Below are positions 48,162 to 59,611 of a DNA stretch of 64,000 bases, piece by piece. Below the pieces are notes generated by a model, which made no database searches, was not told the origin of the DNA, and saw nothing but the letters and a program-made list of their open reading frames with translations. Location: positions 48,511,942 through 48,575,941 of the forward strand of contig NC_065542.1 in NCBI RefSeq assembly GCF_932294415.1, read 5' to 3'. The position numbers and the translations under genes are program-made. This DNA is from Quercus robur. Its lineage: Eukaryota > Streptophyta > Magnoliopsida > Fagales > Fagaceae. Every line of letters starts with the position of its first letter. The stretch's first letter is position 1.

Positions 48162-48790
48162 CTCCACATCCAAACTTATATATCAAATAACTTAATTTCT
48201 CAATTCAAAGCCAAATCCAAAAATCAAAAGTCAACAACCTCAAGAACCTATAGCTCATGTTTAGCAAGAAGCAATGAGAGAGAAAGAGGTGGATGCACTG
48301 ACCAGAAATAGGAAGTAAGAATGTGTCATCGGATTTATTTTTGTGTAATCTCATATTTGATATATATTTTTAGGTTGTAGGTTATTGTGGCATCAATCAC
48401 TCCACTTGTATTACCTATGAAATCATAATTTAGAACCATGGGAAAAAGAGGAAGTCTTACTTTTGTAACAAGTAGTCTCATTTTCTCACTGATAAATTTA
48501 CTCCAATGACGTATGCGACTTTCTTCATACAATTTTTTCTAAGAACTTGAAACCACCACTCTAATTAAATAGAAAAAAAGAAGAATATTTACAAGACCAA
48601 AAAGAACTATGGATATGAAGTTTTAATATGAAAAAGTAAGACTGCAAATACCTTAAATTTGAAAAATTATTAAAACAAAGCATAACAATAAATCTAATGG
48701 CCTCTTTCGACTTCCCATTTGTTGTTAACACACACATCTTCTCTCCCTAATTGCTTCGTGACAAGCAGATGCAAGTTTTTGTTACTTTTT
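46960..48790. other. AT-rich spacer
   Basis: Holds a diverged relative (about 47.64-47.89 kb) of the MITE at 17081-17479 and homopolymers. No gene seen. Confidence 0.4.
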
Positions 48791-48799
48791 TCTATAATA

Positions 48800-49490
48800 A
48801 TAATTCTAAAATAAAATTAATAAACAAAATATTGTTTATGTTTATTATAATTTTTTTTGGTTGAAAAAATTATTCTAACTAATTTTTTTAGAGTAAAAAT
48901 AATAATTATTATGTATAAACATAACAAACATAAAATATTTAAACCTTGTGAATTTTGAAAAAAAAAATCATTACTAAGATAATCAAGAATAAACATAATA
49001 ATGATTATATATTTTTTCATATTAGTGTATAATAAAGTGTTTTTTTAATGATGTTGCTAATTTTTGTATAAAGTTATGAACAAAAATATGTGCTCATTTG
49101 GTTTAGCTTATTGAGACAAAAATTCAAGATAGCATTTTCAAATTACAAATTAATAAACAAAATTGTTTTTGTTTATTATAAATTTTTTTGGTTGAAGAGC
49201 TTATTCTAACTAATTTTTGTGAGAATAAAAATAAAAATAATTATGTTTAAACATAATGAACGCAAACTATTTGAACCTAGTGAATTTTGAAAAATAAATA
49301 TATAATCATTTCTAAGATAATCAAGAATAAACAGAATAATGATTATATATATTTTCATAATTTCATGACATATAATATTGTGATTTAGCAAAATAATAAT
49401 GTATAATAAAGTGTTTTTTTTTTAAATGTTACTAGTTTTTGTCTAAAGTTTTGAACAAAGATAAGTATCTGTTTGGTTCGGCTTTCCTGA
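48800..49490. repeat. Tandem duplication of about 345 bp
   Basis: TAATAAACAAAAT, GTTTATTATAA, TTATTCTAACTAATTTTT, AAGATAATCAAGAATAAACA and GTATAATAAAGTGTTTTTTT appear in order at 48.82-49.06 kb and again at 49.15-49.42 kb, in the same orientation. The content is AT-rich and non-coding. Confidence 0.7.
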
Positions 49491-50086
49491 TGCTAGTTAT
49501 TTCAACAAAGAGAAACAAACTTCTAGTATTTTACTCAACAACTTGTTATTGCCACTAAATGGTTCTAGGCAATCACATTTCTCAAGATTAAAAATTTGTA
49601 TTTTCTGGTCATCATTCTTTCAATTGGTATTCTAAAAGTTGACGGGTAGCTTATATTAATTAGTGAGTACTTGATTTGGGATGATATGTTTGAAGCTACT
49701 CTACTAAGTCACAACTAACGCTAGGTTTTACTGATCCATAGTAAGGTCATGACAACCTAATATGAATTTCCAAAATAACCAAGTTTCATATCATTCAATC
49801 TTCATCTTTATTCATGCCCTTCATTTGTTTAGTTCCATATTTATTAATTGAAAATTTCGGTATCAAATACCCGTCATAACCATTGTAAGGTTTCCAAGGT
49901 ACAAAGGTGAGATTAGATAAATGGATTAAGTGAGCAGGTGTTTTTTCTGACCAATACATAGTCAGAAGAACATGAAAATGTTCCAATGGGGGATTTAGGT
50001 CAAACATGATACATTTAGTAGGTCCTAAGAAGTAAAGAGTAGGGAGTCAAAGCTAAGGTCTTGCTTAGTCGAAATGGAAAACAACT

Positions 50087-50316
50087 TACCCGTGAATGAA
50101 TTGTTCCACAGCGGTGGCAACGATGGCCCAAGCGAAGAGAAGGTGAGCTCGAGCGTTTGTTGAACAGAGGTGAGCTTTTCTTTTGGTTCTGCGTACTGGG
50201 GTTGCAAACAAAAACTGGTGTGAAGAGTTTTGATAGCTTTGTGGTTGGTGGGTAGGTGAAAGACATTGAAGAGGCTTCAGACAGAGCATTGAAGGGGATT
50301 GAAAGCATTCTGCCAC
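50087..50316 (-). pseudogene. Possible orphan first exon of a plastid-targeted protein
   Basis: The minus strand has an open, Ser/Thr/Pro-rich frame resembling a transit peptide (MSFTYPPTTKLSKLFTPVFV). An overlapping frame gives ARAHLLFAWAIVATAVEQFI, and a GTAAGT donor follows at about 50088. No downstream exon was identified. The two parts are in different frames, so this is at best a damaged exon. Confidence 0.25.
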
Positions 50317-50342
50317 CGGTAGTTGAGAATGGGAATGGAAAT

Positions 50343-50743
50343 AGCCGTTTGGATTGAACTGCGCACCGTTTTGATCTGATACTCCAAGCCTGGTCTGCGA
50401 TGAGCAGGACGCGCAAGGTTTTCAATGGGAGTTGAGCGCACCGTTTTAGCACACTCCCAAAGCCATGAACAGGACGCGCAAGAAGGTTTATGCGTTTATT
50501 TTGTTTCAGCTCTTGGTAATGAAACGGTGCGTATAGATTAAGTGAAACGGTGCGTACAGATTATTAATAAGTGAAACGGTCCATGAACAGTGACACGCGT
50601 TTGGGAATAAATGAAACGGTGCGTATTGAGAAACTTGCGTTTGTTGCCTTGCGTTTCCTCACTTCAGCATGCGCGTGGGTCCCAGCTTGATAAAACGCAG
50701 ACTAAAGAAAACGCTGGATTCATTTGAATCCAAATGGGCACTA
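50343..50743. mobile_element. MITE-like element with GAAACGGTGCGTA repeats
   Basis: CCGTTTGGATTGAA and TTGAATCCAAATGGG are inverted ends. Inside, GTGAAACGGT occurs several times at irregular spacing. It resembles GTTTGGAT-type MITEs, but no TSD was verified. Confidence 0.4.
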
Positions 50744-51149
50744 AGATTTAAAAAAAGAAAAGAAAAGAAAGAAATGGTAGCTACTAAGAATTTATTAGTG
50801 TGAAACTATTTGTTGACATTAGTCTAAGATTCTAAATTAGTTTAAGCCGTTACCAAGGAGGAAAAGGAACACAGAAACCTTCGGTGCAAGAGAGGTACAA
50901 TATTATATCAACACAAAGGGGCAATTTCTTTATTCAAATTAGTCATATCCATTCCAGAAGAAGCAATATAAGAGCATACAAAAATCAAAATCCGAAACTA
51001 ATATTCCAAAATATATAAATTTATTCTAAACAGAATTATTAATAAGTTGCTAGTTAATTCCAAACTGGTGATTTTGTCTTAGATTTGGTATCACTCCGCC
51101 CTTGAGAGATGCTACCACTTTCCATATCATACAGCCACAATCATCAATT

Positions 51150-53232
51150 GCGTTATGGGTGAAATGAAAATACAAACAGTTGCTCTTGCATCCAACCTTG
51201 CTTGCGGAGAAAGACACAAAAATTATCTCCTACAAATAGTGTTTGATCACCAAGGCTCTCTTTCTTAATCCTTGAAAGTCTAACAAAGTCAAGCCCAAAA
51301 ACCTCTACATCATCAACGACATTAATTGACTTCTTAGAGATAAGAAAAATCAGTAAAATCTCCCCTTTTAACTCTACCAAATGCTCTCTAAAATGCCTTG
51401 TTGAGACAGAAGGGATAGCCCTTTTTTTTTTTTTGATAAGTAACGTAAGAATATTATTAATAATAGGAAATGTGCCAAACCGAGTACATTGGGGATGTAC
51501 TATGGGGGCACAAATCAGGAAACAAAAGTACAACGGTCAAGAAAAATAGGAAATGAAGAACAAGAAAAATGAGAAAAGACCACACTCCATTCAAAGAGAG
51601 TGTGCAAGAACGAAGACTTAATCTCTAACAAGGAACGCTCACAACCCTCAAAGCTTCTAGCATTCCTTTCACGCCAAATACACCAAAACAAGCAATGAGG
51701 CGCTAATTTCCAAACATCAATGTGACGATGTCTCTTGAACTTTCCTTGCCAAGCCTCAAACAACTCAAGAACTGTATGAGGCATAACCCATTGAATACCA
51801 AACAGGCAGAAAACCAAGGACCATAACTCCCAAGCTATGGCGCAATGAAGTAGAAGATGATCCACCGACTCCCCACAACTCTTACACATATAGCACCAGT
51901 CAAGCACTATCACATGTCTTTTACGAAGATTGTCTGTTGTCAAGATCTTACCTAAGGAAGCAGACCAAGAAAAGAATGCCACCCTTGGAGGAACCTTCGA
52001 GTGCCATATCATTCTCCATGGAAAGGCAACAAGATTAGTAGGGTAGAATGAGTTATAATATCCTCTAACCTCAAAACCTCTATTCCTTGCAAGCTTCCAA
52101 CAAACCTTATCCGGGCCAAACCCCCGCACTGTCGAAGAATAGACCAACCTCATAAACCGATCAAAGGCTTCTTCTTCCCAATCTTGTGGTGGACGACGAA
52201 ATTGCACATTCCAGTGAAACCACCCAGCAGACCAACCCATAACTTCAGCCACCGAGGAATCCTTTGACCTACTAATACTATAAAGTTCCGGAAAGGCCTC
52301 TTGGAGAGTACAATTCCCACACCACACATGCTTCCAAAATTTCACTCTAGTACCATCCCCCACATCATATACAAGGAGTTTAGAGAAATTCAACCAGCCA
52401 CTTCTAATGTATTTCCATAGGCTGACCCCATAAGGACTTGTCACCTTTTCCGTACACCAACCACCCCAAATATCTGGATGAGAATCATCTTCTTCTATCA
52501 CGGCAAGAGTTTCCTGCAAAGTCAAAGCATAGAACTTAACTCTAAATCCAATAGCATTAGTAAATTGCATATAATGCTTTTGTGCATTGCCTGGAGCATG
52601 TGGATCAATGAGAGAGCAGTCTTGTTTTATTCATTCGTACCCACCTCCTCTTTCTCTAATTAGCTACCGGAACGTTTTATCTGGATGTATACTGCCTCTA
52701 TATACACTATCTAGCCTATGGAACATGAAAGCTGGATGACTAGTGCCTGTCAATATCATCACCATGCGACCACAGGAACATGTCGAGGATAGAGCAGCAC
52801 ATTTAAATTCAAATCTGGCATCTCATAAAGGGAAACTAGACCATGATCTCTCAACTGGATCCCATAGAAGGTAGGTTGAAGCTGTAGGCCATTTAGCCAC
52901 CAGTCTACCATTAGTGCACCCCAGATAGTATATTTCCATTGATACCGAGGTGCTCTCCATGCCACCCATGGGTCGGTAATATCACGCTGTTGTTGATCAC
53001 TGATGCCAGTATTGGTGTCAGAAATTTGAAGCCAAGGCAGCATTGCATTTGGATTGCATTTCTTGGTTGTAGCTCTCCATGACTTGGTCACACTCCCAGT
53101 ATTGATGCCTTGCTCAAGAGTCAACTGGCTTGCTATTTGATGAGGGAGATCTGGCCATGGCCTAGTAGTAGTATTCTTGGCTTCTTTGTTAGCTAGAGTT
53201 TGCCGCATCTTCTCATTGTCCTCTAGAGACAT
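51150..53232 (-). pseudogene. F-box/DUF295 (KIB1-4-like) pseudogene 2, split by an L1 fragment
   Basis: This copy starts well: ATG 53232, then RPWPDLPHQIASQLTLEQG, an F-box-like start, and NPNAMLPWLQISDTNT. Relative to pseudogene 1 it has a two-base gain near 52935 (AAATATACTATC for AAATACTATC) that shifts the frame. In the recovered frame a TGG reads TGA (about 52830). An L1 3' fragment (51422-52476) then separates the AVIEEDDSH segment from RAIPSVSTRHFREHLVELKG. The KHYMQFTNAIGF region is in frame here, whereas pseudogene 1 has a one-base loss. The two copies are therefore broken by different lesions. Confidence 0.8.
51422..52476 (-). mobile_element. 5'-truncated L1 LINE with zf-RVT domain
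   Basis: Ends with the L1-like sequence GTTACTTATC and a poly(A) tail (T run at 51422-51434 on the plus strand). It encodes the C-terminal part of an L1 ORF2, including a reverse-transcriptase zinc-binding domain (SKVPPRVAFFSWSASLGKIL; CYMCKSCGESVDHLLLHC). The catalytic RT domain is missing. No target-site duplication is seen; compared with pseudogene 1 about 20 host bases are missing at the site. Confidence 0.85.
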
Positions 53233-53859
53233 GTTGGATAATGAAACACGGGGAGAGAGATTCTGTTATGAGAATGGAACTAGCTTAGATATATAAATAA
53301 AACCAATAGAAGTGGCCTCCAAGTCTAAGATGGGATTTATAGAAAATGTACTTTAAATTATGGTGGGCCCAGGTGTGATGAGGAAGGTTAACTTGAAAAT
53401 GTTATAAATTGATAAATTGTAATTTTTGTTCTGTCACTATCTTTATTGAGTAATTAAATTAAGATATTATATGGAATCATTTTTGCAAGCAAATGTATAA
53501 ATTTTCTCCCATCAAGCTTATTTTGTTTTTGTAAAGCTATTGTATTGTGGCAATTTTCTGCTGTTCGCACTATTTATCATGAAAAAGGCACGTTGGGGAT
53601 ACACATGGCGGAAATGATCATCTTTTAGCTGAATTGATAAAACATATAAAAGTTCAGTTAACAGATGTCTTTAGAGCATTTGTCAATGAATTATTTAAGG
53701 AGAGTTTTAATACTATTTTTATGAAAAATATAAATAGTTGTAAAAAGAGTTAGTTATTTTTTTTTCTTTTTGTTGATTTAACCACTTTCTATGTAATGGC
53801 AAAACCATGAATGGGAACAAATTGCTGATGAGAAATGCTGGAAAAAAAACACTATAATG

Positions 53860-54030
53860 CTAAATGGAGCATTTCCAATTTCCATGAAATGGCAATGGAA
53901 ATTTTGGAATATTAGTTTTGCCCACTTGGGCCTGAGCTCAAAGCTGGAGAAGCATTTTGAATTTTTTTGTCATATACTCAAGGGCGGGCAAGTGGTTCTG
54001 TAGTGCGAAGCACGTGTCTAGCATGATAAA
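53860..54030. repeat. Diverged copy of 44.44-44.76 kb
   Basis: TACTCAAGGGCGGGCAAGTG and TCTAGCATGATAAAA correspond to the copy at 44.7 kb. It lies on the other side of its F-box pseudogene compared with the first copy. Confidence 0.5.
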
Positions 54031-54339
54031 ACAATAGTTGTTTTTTCTTTAAACATAGAGAATTTTAATTTTTGCACCAAAAAAAAAAAAAAAAAAAAAG
54101 AAGAAGAAGAAAAGAAAAAGAGAGCTTATTTCACTTCAAATCTGAGCTTTCTTAAGGCTAGTCAAAGGAGATGGACTTAGATATTATGGATAAGTTCCAA
54201 ACAATACAATCTCACGCCAGAAGAGGAGGGGATTTGTATAGCAAATTCAAAGTGTAAGTGGAAATTAGAAGAGGATTGGGAGGTGGTTTAGTATTGTTTT
54301 AGCAAAACGAGATGTATATAACAATAATCCAAACATATT

Positions 54340-54530
54340 CACAAAACCACACAGCGGTGAATAAAGTCGTCACTGGGGAAATGAATAAACAACTTCTAAA
54401 GGCCTTCACAGAAGCAAAGGAAACAACTCTTAAAGAAATGCACTCATGTAAGTCACCTGGACCTGATGGCATGCTGTCCTTATTTTATAAAAAATATTGG
54501 CACATAGTAGGGCCATGGGTTGGCATAGTG
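54340..54530 (+). pseudogene. LINE reverse-transcriptase fragment
   Basis: EMNKQLLKAFTEAKETTLKE followed by SPGPDGMLSLFYKKYWHIVG is the region just before and at the start of the L1 RT domain (KSPGPDGMP-FYQKYW in plant L1s). It is isolated, with no catalytic YxDD region, and lies on the strand opposite to the L1 piece at 51.4 kb. Confidence 0.8.
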
Positions 54531-54657
54531 GTTCTATATTATGCTTTATCGCCAGTAATCACACATTTTAGCATTTGTAGCTTCAAAATCATGAAGATCC
54601 CTTAATAGAGATCAACAATAAAACTACTCTGTCCTTTAAAATATATATATATATATA

Positions 54658-54835
54658 TATATATTATGATAATAGGACTCGAACTTATGACATTCGCTCT
54701 ATGATGATTGCTTTATATAATTAGGCCAAGACACCAATTGGATTTTAGTGTAAGCAAAATTTGAATCTAAGTCTATTATTTAAGGACAATAGACCTTACC
54801 AATTGAGCTAACTAAAACTCACCAAAAAAAAAAAA
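54658..54835 (-). mobile_element. tRNA-derived SINE
   Basis: The minus strand reads TTAGCTCAATTGGTAAGGTC (A box), a degenerate B box and the TTGGCCTAATTATATAAAGC module, next to an (AT)n tract at 54641-54663. No TSD was identified. Confidence 0.5.
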
Positions 54836-55522
54836 AACTAATTTATCCTTGAAATTGGAACTTCTTGATGTCATCAGTACATGGTTGTGCCTGAAGTCAA
54901 TGGCTCAAATCACATAACATACAAGCAAGTACTGGTGCAGCTACCCATATTTCCAGCTAAGACTAAGAACCCTCCCATCAGCCACCAAACGCAGCCTGAG
55001 AAAGAATAAGCTATTACAAATCTACATGCGTCAGATTTGTTGTACTTTTCCCCATTTATATAAGATAATTATCAATTAAAACACACTTTACAAAACTCAA
55101 GCACAATTAGCAGACTACACTGCTTATGCCACCACACAACACCATAGCTTGATGGCACAACACCATAGCTTAATAGTGTGTGTATATAGAGGTTTAGGTT
55201 CAAGTTGTCCTGGGTATAACTTTTATGAATATTACACAACTAAATAACGTTCTATTGTCAATCCCACAAATAAAAAAAAATTCTATTGAATCCCTTTTGT
55301 GACAACTCTACCATTAAATTACATTGTCTCTTTATATCCTACATGAATGCAAAATATCAAAATGATTAGAGATTAATAACTATCTCATCTATAAAATGTA
55401 TAATTTCAAGTTTTTTGAATTTCAAAATTATATACAAAAGAGGAGTTAATGGATTAAAAATAAATAATATCTCATTAATACAAAACTTGATGTATGTATT
55501 AAGAACATAAAAAGGTTGTAAT

Positions 55523-56185
55523 TGTCAAGATACAAAAGGAAGTAATGCAGCAGCTAAGAGGAGCAGAATCAAGAACACAGATAAGAAGCAGAGCACAGAT
55601 AAGAAGCTGAGCTCCAATCAGTTTGTACAGTAAATGACAACAAGCATAATAGATAGAAACGGCATGTAGTTTTTAGTTTCACATATGTATTTAACTTAGC
55701 ATGTGACAGGCACGTGTATCAGTTTGGTTAAGGGTCCGTTTGGATACAGCTGAAAACTGAAAACTGAAACTGAAAACTGAAAAACACTGTAGCAAAATAA
55801 TTTTTAAATGTGTGAATAGTATCGTGGGACCCATTTTTAATGAAAAAGTTGCTGAAAAGTGTATTTTGTGGGACCCATAAACAGTACATAAAAACACTGT
55901 TCACATCAGAAAAGTCAAAAAGTTACTGCTTGACCAAAAAAAAAAAAAAAAAAATTGGTGAAACGTAAACGTGCGTCTGGGAAGCGCAAAACGCGCTTCC
56001 CAAACGCACTCTAAATCTGTTAGATTGCTAGTTAGTTAGTTACTGGTAGAGAGAAAGATTAGTTACAGCTGGTTCAGTTACAGCTTTGGTGTATATATAC
56101 CTATCTGATTGTATTAGTTGATTTTCAATTCATTTTTCAATGAAATAGAGTTTCATTCTCCAGAACTCTCCTCTGTTTTCTATTA
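55523..56185 (+). mobile_element. Copia-type solo LTR carrying a MITE
   Basis: It begins TGTCAAG and ends CTATTA. GTAAT is duplicated at 55518-55522 and 56186-56190. The end differs from the usual CA. The 3' part (TTAGTTAGTTACTG, TATATATACC, ATTCAATTTTTCAATGAAATAGAG type) is typical of small Ty1/copia LTRs. About 380 bp remain when the MITE at 55732-56011 is subtracted. The flanks belong to an older AT-rich element. Confidence 0.6.
55732..56011 (+). mobile_element. Harbinger-like MITE nested in an LTR, TSD TAA
   Basis: GGGTCCGTTTGGATAC at the left, CCCAAACGCACTC at the right, TAA on both sides (55729-55731, 56012-56014). Family member of 13699-13965, with repeated CTGAAAACTGAAAA near the left end. 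Confidence 0.8.
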
Positions 56186-56269
56186 GTAATCTAAGAACAT
56201 AGAGAACATGTAATCCCACAGTGGAATTTTCAAAATATTAATCCTATAAAAAGTTATTAGGTGATGTAA

Positions 56270-56378
56270 CATCTTTTTGATGGATCAATAGTGGGAAAGG
56301 GGGGAGATGGGGCTTGAACCACAAAATATCAGGCACCACAAAGGATGTCACTACCATTAGGCTATCACTCAGACCTCA
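56270..56378 (-). mobile_element. tRNA-derived SINE, 16-bp TSD
   Basis: The minus strand has TAGCCTAATGGTAGTG (A box) and GTGGTTCAAGCCC (B box), ending in a short A tract. TTATTAGGTGATGTAA (56254-56269) and TTATTAGGTGTTGTAA (56379-56394) flank it with one difference. Confidence 0.75.
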
Positions 56379-56754
56379 TTATTAGGTGTTGTAATGGTAA
56401 GGAAGAGTTACGTTAGGTGTAACTTAACCCTAACCATATGTGTATATGTTATTGGTAAGTTAAACAAGCCTAACGGGAGAAGGAAGTGCCTTGAGCTTGT
56501 TGGCATATTGTAATCAATAATGCTAACTTGAGCTTATTGGGAAGAATTGTATTTACTCCAACTCAGTCTCATCATGACCAAACTACAATTACCGAAAAAA
56601 AAGTATGAAAATGGTAAAACAATCTACCAAAGATCGGTCAGAATTGGAAACAAGATAAGTTTTCCATATCTATACTTGTAACTAGCAAAGAACATTATAC
56701 GCTTATAGTGCAAACTGGTAAGTAGTAACTTAAAAAAAGACATTTTGAAGTAGT

Positions 56755-56925
56755 TAATCATATGAATGTTAAGACATTTTGAAGTGAGCAGTGGCTAGGT
56801 TTAATTGGCTTGTGGTAAAGCTTGTTTGATAAGGTTGATTGAGTTGACTGGGAATGGGATGAGTATTTGCTTTGCTTGCTCCAATTGAAATCTATGGATA
56901 TTTCAGCTAACAAAAGTGCAGGTAA
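56755..56925 (+). pseudogene. LRR-like exon fragment, copy 2
   Basis: LKSMDISANKSAG and the preceding 100 bases match 43500-43650. The similarity stops after AGTGCAGG, earlier than a complete exon would. Confidence 0.35.
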
Positions 56926-57091
56926 AGAGGATGAGTATTCAGCTAACAATGAGGTAAAGGGCCATAAATACAATGTTAAAAGGAAAATAAATAACATACA
57001 TATCACTTGCAATAACAACCTCAAATGCAAGACTTCAACAGAGGGAAATAGAATTTATGAATGGGATGACGAACCTGTCCTGTTCATAGTT

Positions 57092-57196
57092 TTTTTTTTC
57101 CTTTTTTGCTAGGTAATTGTTTATTGTGGGGGATAGAACCCCGTGCTAACAGTTACAAGGAGACCCAGGTACCACTAGGCTACAAGGCCTGGTGGT
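57092..57196 (-). mobile_element. tRNA-derived SINE, 16-bp TSD
   Basis: TAGCCTAGTGGTA (A box) and GGGGTTCTATCCCCC (B box) on the minus strand, with an A-rich tail. It is flanked by exact TGTCCTGTTCATAGTT at 57076-57091 and 57197-57212. Same family as 63622-63725. Confidence 0.85.
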
Positions 57197-57340
57197 TGTC
57201 CTGTTCATAGTTGAACCACAAGTAAAATTGAATAAGAATTAATCCAAAAATTTATTGGGCTTAACTAGACAAACAAAACATCAGTAGCAACTGAGAATAC
57301 ACTTTTTCAAGAACAATCCAGATCAGAAAAGACTTCATAC

Positions 57341-59611
57341 CTTCTGCAGCTTTTTGACTCCAACAGATTCTTGTCTCTGTAGCAATGCAAGTCCCAACAT
57401 ATAGTGAGCCTGTCAAATTTTCAATGTCTCTCTGAGACCATAATGATATTAAAAGAAAATGTCACTTATTACAAGAACATAAATTAGACCCCAACAACAA
57501 ATCATCTCAACAACGATAATACCAAGCTAAGCAAACATATAGCAGCAACATTAATAAGAGGACCAGCCCATCAATGCCTGTACTAAAATGGTTATAATAT
57601 GAACCAGTGTTTTAATAAAATCAATAGTCAATTCAAGGTGACTAACCTCAAAGAATTATGAGAAAATGAGAGAGTTTTGGATTTTAATTGCTTGCTTTAT
57701 TAATTTGTTTCCACTGCTCATATAACACTGTTAACGTTGGGATTACAAGCTGATAATAACAACTGATAACAACCAAATGCACTACTGATAATAACAAAAT
57801 ACTGCTGCAAATCCTATCCTTATCCAATAAGCTAGGGAATTCGATGAGCACAACCTTGCTACTGCTGCCATTATCCTTAGCACTTCAAGTGGCCTTCACA
57901 TATTCCCTTTGGAAATTACATCACGCTTGTGTGCATGTGTAAAAGCCATGACAGCATCCTCCACAGCATGATCATCAAATCACACATTCATACATTGTGA
58001 CACAAACAAACATAGATACACACTCACTTAAAAGCCATGAACCCTACTCTATAGTCTATAATCCTATCATCCTTTACAACGGAAAGAATGCAACGATTAC
58101 AGATATGCAAAAATGAAAAAGCCATGGCAACCCTCCTCTACAAACAAGAATGATCATATCATCTTTCTAAGACGGCAGTTAAGAAGCATGTCACCGTGTT
58201 TATGTCAAACACAAACTCCTTGGAGAAACAGTTGCATGCGTATCCATGGTAAGTCCAGCCTGAAGGAAAAATTATTTCAGTCACAACAGGGGAACAAAAT
58301 AATCTTGAACACAGTCAGCACTCAACCCTCTCACTCTCTCTGTTTGTCCAACCCATTCAAGAATCAAAGATTGTACAGTCAATGAATCTAATGCCGAAGG
58401 TCCAAGAACCACCGAAGATGCAAGAGCCAACAACTCCAACATCAAGTTCTCAAAGATACTAAATGTAGATTTGGAGATCGCCAAACAACAGAAGACTCAA
58501 GAGCCTAAGGCAAGTTTGGAGTTCTTTTGGGTCAGGGATATATCAAAGGTGGTCAATCAATGTGGGTCAGATAATTTCGAACTCAAGACCCCTCACTAAA
58601 AACAAATGTGGTACCAAGGTGATGAAAATGTCATTAAATTACTGGCTAATTGGAAGGTCACCTTTGATGAGGGTTAAAGGTGAAAAGATGCCCCCACACT
58701 CGGCATTGTTAGGACCAAAAGCCCAAGCAGAACTTGGAAGTTCCTTAAACACCTAACCATAGAAATCAAGCCCCCAAGAACCGAATTCACACCTCAAGGA
58801 TCACAAACTCTAAGTATGATCCTTAAAATGGTGCAAATCACCTAACAAATCAAGCGCCCAATTAGAGCTATCAGAAACCTCTACGAGAAAGCTCAATCCA
58901 AAAATTTTGAACACATCAAGACATTTACTTAAAACTCAAACTTATAAAATTTATTAGCACCTACTATTGCAATTCTTATTATATTGAGCCTCTGGAAAAA
59001 TTCTAGAAATGGAATTTTATTTCAAAACTATGGCTTGCAAATTATTAAATAAGAAGATAAATAATACGCAAGACTTGGCTGTTGTTGTATTGACAACTTC
59101 AAAGAGAGAGAAAAACTGGAAAAGTTGAAAAAATTTCTGTGAAACCATAGAAATAAGAATGAAAAGAATTGCATACCTTAACAGAAAGAGTTGTCAAGCT
59201 GAATAGCTCTCCGGCAATCTTCCTCGACTTTTACCCATTGCTAAGTGAAATGAAACTTAGAAAGGGTTAGTGACCGTACATACTTCTGCTCTCGAATCAA
59301 TCATTTCACGATTCGTCCAATACACAGGAACATTTGGTCATAGGGCAACTGCCTTCAAAAATCAAATCCAAACCCACAATCAAATTTTTGAAAAAAGAAC
59401 AAAGATTGAAGTTTTAAGCTTTAACACACAAAACCACAAGAACCCAACAAATTTTTTTAAAATTTTTAGGCAGATTGGTTTGAGAACATTCCACTAATGT
59501 CAGAAATAGTACCTCTGTATAAGTATCAATGGCGCCTCCAAGATGATCTTTCTTGAACTAAGATTTACCGTCTTGCTCGAGTAGCTCCGCTTGTTTTCCC
59601 ACATAAATCAT
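57341..59611 (-). pseudogene. 5' half of a CHIP (TPR/U-box E3 ubiquitin ligase) gene, introns retained
   Basis: Four exons on the minus strand match the TPR half of plant CHIP, the chaperone-dependent E3 ligase. 59611-59513 reads GKQAELLEQDGKS, a TAG stop, then FKKDHLGGAIDTYTE. 59352-59284 reads AVAL, TGA, then PNVPVYWTNR. 59240-59177 reads QWVKVEEDCRRAIQLD and then shifts frame (64 nt, TAA in frame). 57409-57341 reads AHYMLGLALLQRQESVGVKK and is open. Exon borders have GT/AG sites at the expected family positions, so this is an unprocessed copy. The U-box exons are absent: the sequence below 57.34 kb is SINE and duplicated DNA. Two nonsense codons and one frameshift make it a pseudogene. The last intron (57410-59176) is long and holds unrelated sequence. 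Confidence 0.85.

Noticed and set aside
55265..56310. Full-length LTR retrotransposon
   Set aside because: Only one LTR is seen and there is no primer-binding site or gag-pol; TSDs fit a solo LTR.
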